From Aphelenchoides besseyi (Eukaryota > Nematoda > Chromadorea > Rhabditida > Aphelenchoididae), in assembly GCA_024699855.1 (NCBI GenBank), contig JAMPIQ010000003.1, positions 1,550,001-1,614,000 on the forward strand: a stretch of DNA of 64,000 nt. The letters run 5' to 3'. Position 1 is the first letter of the stretch, and every line of letters starts with the position of its first letter. The position numbers and the translations under genes were made by a program. The notes under the pieces were generated by a model, which ran no database searches, was not told the DNA's origin, and worked only from the letters and a program-made list of their open reading frames with translations. Shown here piece by piece: positions 33,301 to 43,533 of this stretch.

Positions 33301-36300
33301 TTCTCGAGGAAGTTGTTGGCGTTGTAACGAACGGTTCCGGCATAGTGGACGACGGCGAAATGTGCTTCCGCTTGTTTGCCTTTTGGTGGTTTTGGTTTCT
33401 GGAAGTTTGGATGTTTGCCCAAATGTTGATCGTTCAATTTCTGAACGAAAGTCATGTCAGTGGCTTTCGGCACGATACACTCCTCATCCAACATTGAGAT
33501 GATACCCAATGGCTTTTCAATCAACTCAATACAAGCTTGCAAATCAAGACCGAAATCAATGAACGTCCATGCAATGCCTTCACGTTTGTATTCTTCTTGT
33601 TCCAAAATAAACATGTGATGATTGAAGAATTGTTGAAGACGTTCGTTCACAAAGTTAATCCACAATTGTTCGAAACTATTCAACTGAAAATAAACAAGTT
33701 AGTTTTGCGATATCGAAAGCATGATCTCACGTCGAAGATCTCAAAACCGGCAATATCCAAAACACCAATCCAACGAGCTGAAGAGTTTCAACTTAACTTA
33801 GTCTATTTTAAGCTGATTCACTTACCACGTTCAATTGCTTTTTGATCGAGAGTCTTGTTACAACGACTAATCAACCAACGGAACATACGAGCATAGATGG
33901 CTTTGGCCAAACCGGAAACAGCCCACGAGACTTGTTCCAAATTCTGACCTTTGTTGACCCACTCATTCCCGACACGAACACGCGGTTTGGTCAACGCTCT
34001 TAAATAGGCTTCGTGATCGATTCCGAAACAATGAGCTGCGTTTTTAGCATCGTCTTCGGTATCAACCTGAAAATTGAATGCCAATTAAAAACCAGGAAAC
34101 TGAACTTACTTCTGCTTGTTCTTCACGTGGTCGTTGTTTGAATTTCATTTCTCCCATATGCATGATACCGGCAACATTCGAGTAGAGATTGTGAGTTTCC
34201 TCATCCTCAAATCCCATGATGTCGAAAGCTTCTTGAGTTAAACGCATTTCTTCTTTGTCATCCACACCTTCGATGGTCAATTCGGCTTGTGAACAGAAGT
34301 GGCTGAAACACAAAAAAATGTTTGAATTTCAAATTTAATCAACTCACTAGTATTTCTGGTCGTTGGTGAGTTTCAATTTGTTACGCAATTGCGAATCATG
34401 ACCGGACATGATTTGATAGAAAATGTGATAACAACGTTCTCCTGGCGCTTGACGGACTACGCGCGATTTCTCAAGCAAATCTAAACATAAAAATATAATG
34501 ATTTTACTTTGCTTAAAATCTTACAGTGCTCAATGTCACCACCAGCCAATTTTCCCGAGTTGGAGAAATGGGTTCGAATGAATTTACCGAAACGCGACGA
34601 GTTGTTGTTACGTACGGTCTTGGCGTTACCGAAAGCCTCGAGTACGGGATTGGTTTGAACGATTTGCTCTTCCAATGTACCGCCTTTTTGTCCTTCTTGA
34701 GTCTTCTTCTCAGCGGCTTGTTGAGTTGCACCGACAATCGCAAAATAGGAGATGACCTTCTTCGTGTTCTCGGTCTTTCCGGCTCCCGATTCGCCGGTAA
34801 TCAGCATCGATTGATTCTCACGATCTTGCACCATGTTACGATAGGCTTCATCGGACACAGCGAACAAATGTGGTGGCATTTCATTACGTCGTTTCCCGAT
34901 GTAGGCCTTAATGACGGACTCGGTGTAGATTGGAAGTCGCTTGTAGGGATTGATAACGACGCAGAACAGTCCGGAGTACGTCTGCAATAAGATTTCGGGT
35001 TATTTTGATGTTTTAGGCGTAGAATACTCACATAGATCATCATAGCACTGTACCTAAAAAAATAAACGCAATTAGTACTGTCCATTAGAATTTAATGAAA
35101 GTTCTTTGATTTTTACGGTCAATGAACGTATTTTTAGTGTTATTTCTTCAGTTTTAAAGGTCAATTCAAGTTTTTTCGGATACGTTTGAAATACGGATTC
35201 TTTCTTTGAATTTTTGGTTTGGAAATAACTCAAAAGTGTTATATTGTCCTATTTGCACCTTGTCCTTTAACCTCCAAAGAGAATTTACAAGAGAAAGAAT
35301 CTTCATAAAGTTGAGAACTATTTGATGTGAATTAAAGAATTTGTTGAATCGGACTTCTTTTCAAGTCATTCGAATTGACCAAGCAACCTACCGTTCTTTC
35401 AAGTTGTTCAAAACGGAAGCCTCGTTCAAGAAAGTCAAGTTGGCCATGTCCTCGGTCTTCGTGAACTTTGGCGGATTCATTTCCTGCGCCTCATCCTTCT
35501 TCACCGTCAGTTCGTTACCTTTCGCGGTAACGACCGTATAGGTATCGCCCGACTCGCTCTTGATCTCCGCAGCAACGAATCCTGAAAATGCAACGATGAA
35601 AATTTCACACGTCATTCAATGTTTTTCAATTGACAACCCATCAGTCTGTCTGGCCGTTCAGCTGTTCAGACGTTTTGGCGTCTCGATCGTTCTAATCGAT
35701 TGGTTTTTTGACGACAACGATTTTCGGCGTTTTGTCTTCACTTTAGATTTTCGTTTGTTGCTGAACAGTCGGACGATCTTTCCGTTCTTCTTTTGGTCTC
35801 GAAATCAAAATGCCATTGAGTTTGTTCTCATTTATCATAACCAACTTTCACGGCACTTGAATCAATCGAAAGATTATTTTTGGCATCTGCTTTACGGGCT
35901 ACGGTATTTCTTTTTGTTTTTGCTCGTCCCCAGCAAATCGAAAGTTGTTTCGAAAATTCGCGGAATCAGCGGCTGGAGTCGTTAATTCTTCCTTCCCATC
36001 GACCGGGACAGTTGGCGTGCATTCGTTGCGCCCACCACTTGGGCCCGAAGTTAAGCGCAAGAAGCACGTGTTTTTGTTCCACCTTCTGGCCATTCGCTTT
36101 GATACACGTGTGGAGTGCAGGAAAGAGCGGGAGAAGATCGATCGCAATGATTTGCAAAGCGCAGGTGTGCCAACAACTGCATCCGTGAACTGGAGTCCGC
36201 ACGCAACGGGCATTCGCCTCGACAGCTGATGGCAATCGGCACTCAAATGTTTCACGACCCGGAAGCCCGCGGAACAGTTGCCAACATCACTTATCCACTT

Positions 36301-36674
36301 TTATCTTCTTCATCGCGATTGTTTCGAGCAAAAACATCAAAACAATCGCACGCGCCTGCCGCGTTGGAGGAGCTGAAGAAGTTGACCGCTTACGAGCGAA
36401 TTTCGCACGAACCATAAGGTCAAAAGACTGCATATTGAAGCGCAAATACCAAGTTTTGCTTTTCTATTTTAGCGCAATAAAACGTGAAACTTAGCATCCT
36501 CTTCGTCCTGGATCCAGCGATTGGTCTTCGAGTTGAACGGTTTCGACGTGAAGGCGATTTTTTCCTCGCCTGCAATTTCAATTCGATTACTCAGTTTGTT
36601 GACTATGCTAACTCACGAGAAACAGCCAAATACGGATATCCCGGATCGCTTTCGAATTCCTCGGAAACAACCAT
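27396..36674 (-). CDS. Muscle myosin heavy chain (class II, MHC A/B-like)
   Basis: About two dozen exons. [19 protein letters not shown] starts at 36674. The SH3-like region has [16 protein letters not shown], then [20 protein letters not shown]. Motor signs are the P-loop GESGAGKT (34772-34795), switch I in NNNSSRFGK, switch [18 protein letters not shown], and [19 protein letters not shown]. The neck has F-Q-Q-R-I-R-W-Y-L and [13 protein letters not shown] long coiled-coil rod follows, ending S-S-R-N-L-D-F at the stop (27396-27398). The N-terminal part is most like the body-wall MHC A type (MYO-3). Intron 2 (35582-36494) is about 0.9 kb with a changed donor; most others are about 40-60 nt. 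It forms thick filaments in muscle sarcomeres. Confidence 0.95.
35945..36417 (+). CDS. Possible small gene inside the large myosin intron, unknown
   Basis: On the plus strand, opposite to myosin and wholly within its second intron, two coding-like blocks occur. Block one (about 35945-36165) reads [16 protein letters not shown] then [10 protein letters not shown]. Block two (about 36165-36417) reads [19 protein letters not shown] and ends [11 protein letters not shown] at a TAA. They are in different frames, and I find no intron that joins them. An AATAAA about 55 nt after the stop supports a real 3' end on this strand. The family is not recognised. Confidence 0.35.
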
Positions 36675-37382
36675 GATTCTATCGTTTCACTTGTTTGTTC
36701 GAGTAATTGGCCCAAACTGAAACCAAAACCGTTCAATTCAAATTCACTGCCCGTCGATAAGAAGCTTAAAGGACTACGCTGAAGCAAATGATCTGCTCGA
36801 CTGCGGATTCAGATCATTGAAAAGCAAATCGAATCTTTGATCAACGTTGTGATTCCCGCAAAATGGGCGTGTTGGACGGCAATCGCTTTTCGATCCGAAG
36901 CGCATCGGCCCTTCAATTCCGCAGTTTCTCTGCGGCCAAACACAAAGGTGAATGGACACGCACATTGGTGAGTGGGCGGAATGTTGCAACGAACTCAACC
37001 GGCAATTCGTCTCTCACTTTTGAAACATTCCACTGCCAAGATTTCATGGATCCAAATGTGAAAGATTGAAAAATGACCAACTTTTGATTTGGAACATCAA
37101 AACAAAAAAGTGCAAAGACGAAGCCGCCGTCTATTTCTGCTCATCGAAAGAACGTGCAATTTTTAACGTAAAGTCTTTGAATAGTCAAATCCATTAGCAG
37201 CGAAAGTATTCGTCATTGCAACTTCTTTTGCTAGAAACTGTTTCAAACCTTTCAATTTCGTTCTCGTGAGATCAAATTGCCTATCGATCAGCACAACTAA
37301 AAGAAGTGTTTCATCAAGTATTTTGGGAAAATATGTTAAAATAATCGACCCACTTAATACTCAGCAAATAAATTGAATCTTC
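36675..37382. other. Myosin promoter region
   Basis: About 700 bases upstream of the myosin start, shared with the 3' side of the next minus-strand gene. A plus-strand frame from 36863 begins MGVLDGNRFSIRSASALQF, which looks like a mitochondrial presequence, but no following exon is evident. Confidence 0.35.
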
Positions 37383-37419
37383 TTTATTCAAATTACAGAA
37401 CACAAAATAGGAATTGAAT

Positions 37420-38464
37420 TCAATGTCTCGACTGATGACATTGAGTCGGATGTAGGTCGTGAATGACTCCACCACGTTGATCATCTTTATGCTGAAAACT
37501 GTCAATTAAACTCGTGTTCCTCGACTCACATCTGTTGGATAGTTCGCGTAATAAACTCCTTTCTTCTTCGACTTATTCGTCTTTTGTTCGAAGATCTTCG
37601 ATTCAACAGATCTGATGGTCAGATGATCTTTGAAATCGTCGATCAGTTCAGTGACCATGTCGATGAAATTGAAAGCAGAACTGAACACATTTCGAGAACT
37701 CATTTCGATCACACGATCTTCTTCGTTTTGATCTTCTATCTCGATTAGTTCTTCGCCGTCCACTTTGCTCGCCTGTTTATTAGACGTGCTACTTTCCGTA
37801 GTTCGACAAACTGTTGGACGAGGTTCATTGAAGGGATCTTTGACTGTCAATTTCAAGCATGCCAACGATTTGGTTATGTTCACAGAACTCAAAGGGTTGT
37901 CGTTCTTTGATTTGCAGTCAAAATTCGAAGCAACTAAGAGAAAGCAATTGAGATCTCGTTCGTTTCAGTTTACCTTCAGAATGATTGCCCGATACTTTTG
38001 GTTGTGTCATTGGACTTGCCATATCTTCAGAAAGTGAAAATATTCATCTGTAATGGTCGCAATACTCACTCACTTTCTGACATAATACTTGAAGTTAAGG
38101 GTTCACTGTCGATGTCGTGCTCAGAAGTGACATTCGCCCATTTAACAATGGTTCCTTTGTGTTGTTCTTGCGATGTCGAAGAAGCCCTATTGACGTCCAT
38201 GTTCGAATTGGCAGACGGTTCGCTTGGACTCGAAATTGACTTTGTAGAACTCGAAAGATTGCCGCTCTCTTCGTAGGTGTTGGTGGCAAGAGCTGTGATT
38301 CGGTTCTAAACCACAAATTGAAAGCAAAGTTCAGACGAACTGATTACCTTGCTCCTTTTGATGTTGAGTTGATTAGGAGTAAAAACGGAACCTGAGCTTT
38401 GCCATTGAGTTTTCGGACATGAATTCAACGTCTTGATTTTAAGTTCTTTTTCAATTTGTGACAT
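37420..38464 (-). CDS. Uncharacterised acidic, Ser/Thr-rich protein
   Basis: MSQIEKELKIKTLNSCPKTQ starts at 38464. Exons then carry an S/T/N-rich stretch (T-N-T-Y-E-E-S-G-N-L-S-S-S), T-I-V-K-W-A-N-V-T-S-E, V-S-G-N-H-S-E, and a large exon with E-D-Q-N-E-E-D-R-V-I-E and F-I-D-M-V-T-E-L-I-D-D-F. A final short exon, reached by a 38-nt intron, ends H-P-T-Q-C-H-Q-S-R-H at 37420. Joins are in frame with GT-AG introns. There is no signal peptide or membrane helix; the protein is mostly disordered with one helical part, suggesting a nuclear or scaffold role. A minus-strand AATAAA lies about 32 nt past the stop. Family not recognised. Confidence 0.6.
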
Positions 38465-38727
38465 TCTCAAAAAGACCAGTAGTTGAAAGACTGAAGTCAA
38501 TAAGAATGATGTTTTTGATGCGAACATATATTCAAATCCGCAATTGAATTTGTAAAGCCACAGTCTTGCTAACTCAGAAGTTAACCTCACAACAAAGCAA
38601 TCACACAAACGTTTACTCTCCCGCAGAGGTTTGAGTGGGTTTCTCTCTTTCTCTCGGCCCGGAATGAATCCATCAGTTTTCATGCTTTTGGTGGTTTATA
38701 CAAGTCCATATTGGGATGTTAAAAGGT

Positions 38728-38909
38728 ATCGCTTCTCGGCCTCTGGCTAAGATCATTTGTCAGTAACTGTTCCTATCAGCTTAATCTCTGGTACGAGTAC
38801 TAATGTGCTCATCGAGATTATTCTCTTTTTGGCACCAGTTGGACTGAAGGGCTTGCTCTTCTTTCGACAAGGGTCGACTCGGACTTGCACTTACTCCGAG
38901 AACGGCCTA
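38728..38909 (+). ncRNA. U2-like spliceosomal snRNA with an altered branch-recognition region
   Basis: It begins ATCGCTTCTCGGCC and GGCTAAGATCA, the highly conserved U2 5' end, and continues CTGTTCCTATCAG, then an Sm-like TTTTTGG and GC-rich 3' stem-loops with GGACTTGCAC and GAGAACGG. The total is about 182 nt, the usual U2 length. In normal U2 the bases pairing to the intron branch site read GTGTAGTATCTG; here the segment reads TTGTCAGTAACTG. Stem I also lacks one T (CCTCTGG instead of CCTTTTGG). This could be a variant U2, or a pseudogene with good overall preservation. No other U2 copy is in the window for comparison. Confidence 0.8.
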
Positions 38910-39167
38910 CAATATAAACTACTCAAGCAACAACAATTTCATGAGTCATACAAACGTTAATTATTCGTTGTTTTCTTGAGAAAAATCTGAAGACGCATTT
39001 TCACAAACTACGTGACTCGAGCGTTTCCGTTATGTTTATTTGCGGTTACAAAAATATCAGTCAAACATGTTATCACATAAAAAGCGACTTGGAAAAATTA
39101 TAACTACATCATAGAGTTGAATGGCCGGGTGTATGCGAGAAGTTTTGACGATCGTTTTTGAACTTTG
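38910..39167. other. Spacer between U2-like RNA and the RBR ligase 3' end
   Basis: AT-rich sequence without a recognised gene; it contains the 3' UTR side of the minus-strand ligase. Confidence 0.3.
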
Positions 39168-40665
39168 TCAATCTTTCCATCGAAACGTTTCCGGGAACTC
39201 GGGGTGTTTGTTGTTATTCAGATCGAAGAGGTGTTGGTTGAGAATCGACTCCAAATCCTCAGCTGCTGCTTCCAATCTCTTGATAACGTTCTTAACACAA
39301 AATCTTGCAAAACTGGAAATGAAAAAAACGTAGATGTGACAAAAAGCCAACATTTGATGAGCTTCTGTCAAGACTTGAATTGCCTTTTGGAGCCTTAAAA
39401 CATCCGAATTGTCCGTTTCAACATTGTTTGAAGATCCGTTCGCAATCATCGATTCAATCCTAATCTTCAGCTGAACAGAAGCCCAATATCATTGAAAAGA
39501 ATTTGAGCTTACCGCCAATATCCGATCTCTATCTGCTAATGCCGTCAAATGTCGTTGAAGTTGTTTTTTGTAACGACAGTCGTTCGTTTGTTTTGTCGAA
39601 TCAACGGATTGAGCTACGCGTACCAGTAGGTTACATGAATGGTCACTACTTCGTCGTGCTGCCAAACAAAGCCAACAGAATTCATGTTTACATCGTTTGC
39701 AAGTCATGTGTTCGCAGCCACCATTTTTCTCGATGTTCGTCTTCAACCATACAATTAAACGGATTATCAAGTTTGGTGACTTACTTTACATCCCGGACAT
39801 TTTTTCGTGTTCTTCAGCAACCAGTCATAACACGCGTATCCATCTTGTTCGAACGTCCTCCATTGAGTTATCATCGCACAAGTTGCTGGGGAATGATCGA
39901 TACTTTGACAGTCGAAACAAAATCGATCACCACAACGACAATTGATAATGAGATTGGAAGTATTCTGACGTGAAATTAACCACGTATAACCGCAATCGAT
40001 TCCCGGACAGTTTTTGAGTGATATCGAGCTCTAAAACTCGTTTATTTTTGAAAGTTATCAAATGACTTACTTGAACATAACTCTCAACCATTGCTTTCTT
40101 GTACAAGCGTTTCAGTCGCTCATCTGTCACCAAATAGAATACATGGTCTTCAGTGAGAAGAACACAATTGCCAGCAGGACATCGAATTAGCCACTCATGA
40201 TCGTTGATCTAAATTAGATATTAGAGTTGGTATCTTACGGGACCTCACTTTTGATTCTAGGTAACAACGATAACAACTAACACAGAACGAGTGTTTGCAG
40301 GAATCTGTCCCGATACAATGATCATCCACAACATTACAAAAGCAGATTTCACATCGTTTACTCTCAACTACTGAGAAAGAAGTAAACTCGGATACTTGAT
40401 TTAGACGCAGAAATATCCGCTGACTGTAGACGTTGTAGAATCTGAAAACAATCGAACAAACTTGAAATACCGATCGACAAGGTCTTCAGCATTCCAACGA
40501 ACATTGTTGAGCAGGACTTTGCATATTGACGGCCGAAGATCTGTGACATCGGACACTCGTGATGCCATTTGACCAATCTCCTCGTACAATTCTTCATAGC
40601 TAAGGATCTGAAGTATCATTGTGAAAGCATGTGTTCATTCAACTTGCCTTGTAGTCCATGAACAT
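39168..40665 (-). CDS. Ariadne-type RBR E3 ubiquitin ligase
   Basis: MFMDYK at 40665 is the only in-frame ATG; a TTTTAG just upstream could be a trans-splice site. The N-terminal segment Y-E-E-I-G-Q-M and [12 protein letters not shown] matches the ariadne UBA-like region. RING1 includes [11 protein letters not shown] and R-C-P-A-G-N-C; the IBR has [10 protein letters not shown] and [13 protein letters not shown]2 has K-K-C-P-G-C-K then [20 protein letters not shown], holding the catalytic Cys in G-G-C. The C-terminal ariadne helices include [15 protein letters not shown] and [16 protein letters not shown]. It takes ubiquitin from an E2 onto its own Cys. Intron 1 starts GC (AAG|GCAAGT). Confidence 0.9.
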
Positions 40666-40946
40666 CGACGTCTTTGGTTCTTCAGCTTCAAAAACTTTAG
40701 CGATTGAATTGGTTGTTCGTGTAGCAGCTAAAAGTCACAGCCAAGCGCACTCTCTTATGAGCTCTATTGCTCTCTATTTATCGTGGTGAAAAAATTGGAC
40801 GCTGGAAATTGATAATGCAATTACTGCGAGCTATCTTTCCATTCTTATTGCGTTTTCTTCGATGAATACCGTTTTCCTCGTAGTTAATTACAACTCACTT
40901 CGCAATCACTTCAAACCGTTTATTTCTCCCAGACATTCAAGCATCT

Positions 40947-41366
40947 TCAATCGGTTCCAGTCTTCTTCGAACGTCCATGAGACATCATCTTTTTTCCGGC
41001 AGCAATCGACTTCCGAAGACGTGGATATTCAGCGAGTGATTTCTTGGTGCCGATTCGAGGGCGACCATGGGATCGAGGACTGCGGTGTTTCGCACGAGTC
41101 TGGGGTTCTTCAGTAGTATCATCGATCGAGTTCTCCTGAAACACAAAACTCGCCAATTGAAATGAGCTTGTTCACTTGCATGTCCCGAAAACAGTTGTCA
41201 AGGTCGCGTCGATTTGCAAACATGCAAATGTTGCTATTGGAATTCGCTCAACATGACTTTGACCAACACATAAGTTACTTCTTAGCGCCTTTGTTCAGTG
41301 CTCACTTTCTTGGAACTTGGTTGTGCTGAACTGAATGGCCAGTTCCCATCTTCTAGCACTTCTTTG
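40947..41366 (-). CDS. C-terminal exons of a basic AT-hook-like protein, partial
   Basis: The last exon (40947-41135) is strongly basic with a G-R-P-R core (SPRSHGRPRIGTKKSL), like an AT-hook, and ends K-K-T-G-T-D. An upstream exon ending at 41306 reads G-N-W-P-F-S-S-A-Q-P-S-S-K-K and joins in phase through a 170-nt intron with GT-AG ends. The beginning is not found: no ATG lies in frame before a stop. An AT-hook would bind the minor groove of AT-rich DNA. Function is inferred from this motif only. Confidence 0.4.
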
Positions 41367-41721
41367 ATTGTGATTTAGGCGGACAGTTTTAAACCATTGG
41401 TCGTTTGGGGCGTCGCTGTAGCAGTCATGGCTCTCCTCTATCTCGGCATTGCATTCTCATTCGGAGTTTGAACTTATCGTCGAAATAAACAAGCGAACAG
41501 TCGTTGACAAGCGTTGACAGTGAGAATAAGTAATCTTTTTGTGCAAATAAATGATTGAATTCTGAACAGTCAATGAAGAGGTTTATTGGCGGAAATATGA
41601 AAAACAAATTGAAATCACCAATCGTTCTCGACATTCGATTGTTCAGCCATCAGCTCCAGTTTCGGTTCCAGCCATCCTATTTCGTTCACTTCAAATTTGA
41701 TCGTGTGTTGTCCTCTCTTCT

Positions 41722-41864
41722 TCAATGGTTCTGTTCCTCCGAGTCATCAGTTTTGTTCCGCGATTTCTTCTTTTCAGCCGGAGATCCTTTCGCATTGATG
41801 GCGCTCAGAACTCGGGCATCGGCAATGTTCAGATTTCCGGATTGAAACTTCTTGATTGAAAACT
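41722..41864 (-). CDS. Last exon of an unknown minus-strand gene, partial
   Basis: A coding-like exon after a good acceptor (CTTTCAG) reads F-S-I-K-K-F-Q-S-G-N-L-N-I and A-D-A-R-V-L-S-A-I-N-A-K-G, with a lysine-rich, acidic tail to a stop at 41722. The upstream exon could not be identified in phase. Confidence 0.35.
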
Positions 41865-41905
41865 GAAAGTGAGAGTTAAATCTTGAAGCGTGAAACAAAC
41901 AAGTG

Positions 41906-42134
41906 TCTTCGATTGCATATTTGTGGAACGACAATCCAAAGAAACTCAATCGACTGGATTGCAAAGAAACAAAGTACCTACAAACCGTTTCATTCCTGTT
42001 CAGTTGATCATTATCTTGACCTTCAAGCAGAAGCTAAGATTCTTGGCGACATGATTACAAAACAAGAAAGTGAATGTCTCCGATCAATGCTTTGTATTCA
42101 AGTTCTCTCAAGTGGATCACGTAAACAAAAATGA
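41906..42134 (+). pseudogene. Coding-like fragment with a one-base frame break, unknown
   Basis: On the plus strand, one frame reads SIAYLWNDNPKKLNRLDCKE and on to F-L-F-S, then the next frame continues D-H-Y-L-D-L-Q-A-E-A-K-I and ends S-S-G-S-R-K-Q-K at a TGA. The two join if one base is ignored near 42003. No intron explains it. Neither part is recognised; it may be a piece of a dead gene or element. Confidence 0.3.
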
Positions 42135-42319
42135 CGTTTATCTTACACGTGAAATCACGATGATAAGTTGGTTGTTGACAGAACTAAGCGGATTAACAGA
42201 CCTTTTAGAGTTCAGAAACCAGCGGAAGTGATGTAAACATGTGCCGTTCAATAGAAGTAAAAGCGGTTTCTGAATTGTCAATGAGTTGAAATTGGTCAAT
42301 TCAGTCACAGTCATTTGGG

Positions 42320-42327
42320 TATATAAA
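42320..42327 (+). promoter_or_regulatory. TATA box (TATATAAA)
   Basis: TATATAAA about 57 nt upstream of the ATG of the small secreted peptide gene. Confidence 0.6.
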
Positions 42328-42383
42328 CGAACTCTGAAGTCCAGTTCTTCAATATACAATTCGGCTTCATTCCGAACTTCAAG

Positions 42384-42705
42384 ATGTTCACTCAAAAAAT
42401 GATCACCGTCTTTGTCGTCGTTGGAGTCGTGAGTTCTCGTCTTTTGGTTTCATCTGAGCTTCTGATTTCAGTTGATGGCTACCTTCGCTTCTTCTGCTCC
42501 AGTCGATGTCTTGCCACCGGTAATCGGAGAAGTCGTCGAAGAAGTGGTCGGTGAAGTCGAGGAAATTGCCAGTGGATTGGAAGAACTGGCGAGTGGTGCA
42601 AGTGGAAGCGGGGCGGAGATCACTTCTGTCATCGACTATCTGATCAAATTGCTCGAAAAGGAGTTAAACTTGATCGAAGGCTCTGGATCGGGACTTTCTC
42701 TTTGA
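42384..42705 (+). CDS. Small secreted peptide with E/V/G/S-rich repeats
   Basis: Two exons (42384-42428, 42472-42705) give 92 residues. The signal peptide MFTQKMITVFVVVGVLMATF spans the intron. The mature part has P-P-V-I-G-E-V-V-E-E-V-V-G-E-V-E-E, then A-S-G-L-E-E-L-A-S-G-A-S-G-S-G, and a closing helix with K-L-L-E-K-E-L-N. There are no cysteines. A TATA box precedes the gene and AATAAA follows the stop by about 18 nt, suggesting strong regulated expression. No known family recognised; an acidic secreted peptide or surface component is possible. Confidence 0.7.
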
Positions 42706-42869
42706 ATCGAAATTAGGAACAAATAAATTCATTGGATTAACTTGTGTTTGTTTACTCACAATAAATGAAAAGCATAATTGAAGATGTTTCTATGTATTCC
42801 CAGGAATACGAACGGTTTGTGGATCTTAAGCACGTTTAAGAATAATCACAAAGTTCATTACAAAAACAA

Positions 42870-43119
42870 TCAACATTTAAGAGCCGAATAGACACGCATC
42901 AACAATACCTTGGAATACAAGAGACTTTCTATTTCCGTCGAGCTCATGATCAACTTGTAGTTCTCGGCACTGCGTTTGACGAACTTCAAAGCAAAGTCAA
43001 TGAGTTCCGAGTCATCGTGTTTCACAGCCACGTTTTCCAAAGAGAACGTGCGCTTCAACGACTTCAAAAATGACTTCTGAAACACAAACAATAATAAAAA
43101 CAAGCTCTTCAATTACCAT
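42870..43119 (-). CDS. Small helical protein, start codon alone in exon 1, unknown
   Basis: The large exon (42870-43079) reads in frame from an acceptor TTTCAG: KSFLKSLKRTFSLENVAVKH, then S-E-L-I-D-F-A-L-K-F-V-K and Y-S-K-V-L-L-M-R-V-Y to a stop. The only phase-0 donor upstream follows an ATG directly (ATG|GTAATT) with a stop just before it, so the first coding exon holds just the start codon. The product would be 69 residues, basic and helical. No family recognised. Confidence 0.45.
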
Positions 43120-43533
43120 TTATGGCTTTCTAACGCGGTGGACTCATTAATGATAATTTTTGAATTTGTAGTTGACTCAACAACCATCATGTTTCCAAGG
43201 CATTACGTCCAGCAATGAAGCTCGTTCAAACAAATAGCACTTCAATAATGATAACCGACTTTTCGTCTACAATCGTTCTCACACGAACGCAAGCGTATTT
43301 CTTGCAGCTGATTGGGAACAACAAAGGCGGTTATTCACTAGAGGTCATCGGCGTTTGGCTAATTGAAAGGAACGCGATTTGGAAATTTTGGTTAACAAAG
43401 GAGCTTGGCGTTGTTAGTGAGATCGGAAACTGACCTCGAGTAATGCGGAGGCCAAGAGTCCGGGGTATAAGAGGCCCTGAATGGAAGCAAGTTTCATCAG
43501 TTATTGAACGGTCACCTTTGTGCAGATCGGGAA

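Noticed and set aside
36020..36060. 5S rRNA-like stretch (GAAGTTAAGC)
   Set aside because: Only a short match; the surrounding bases do not fit 5S rRNA, and the region reads as coding on the plus strand.
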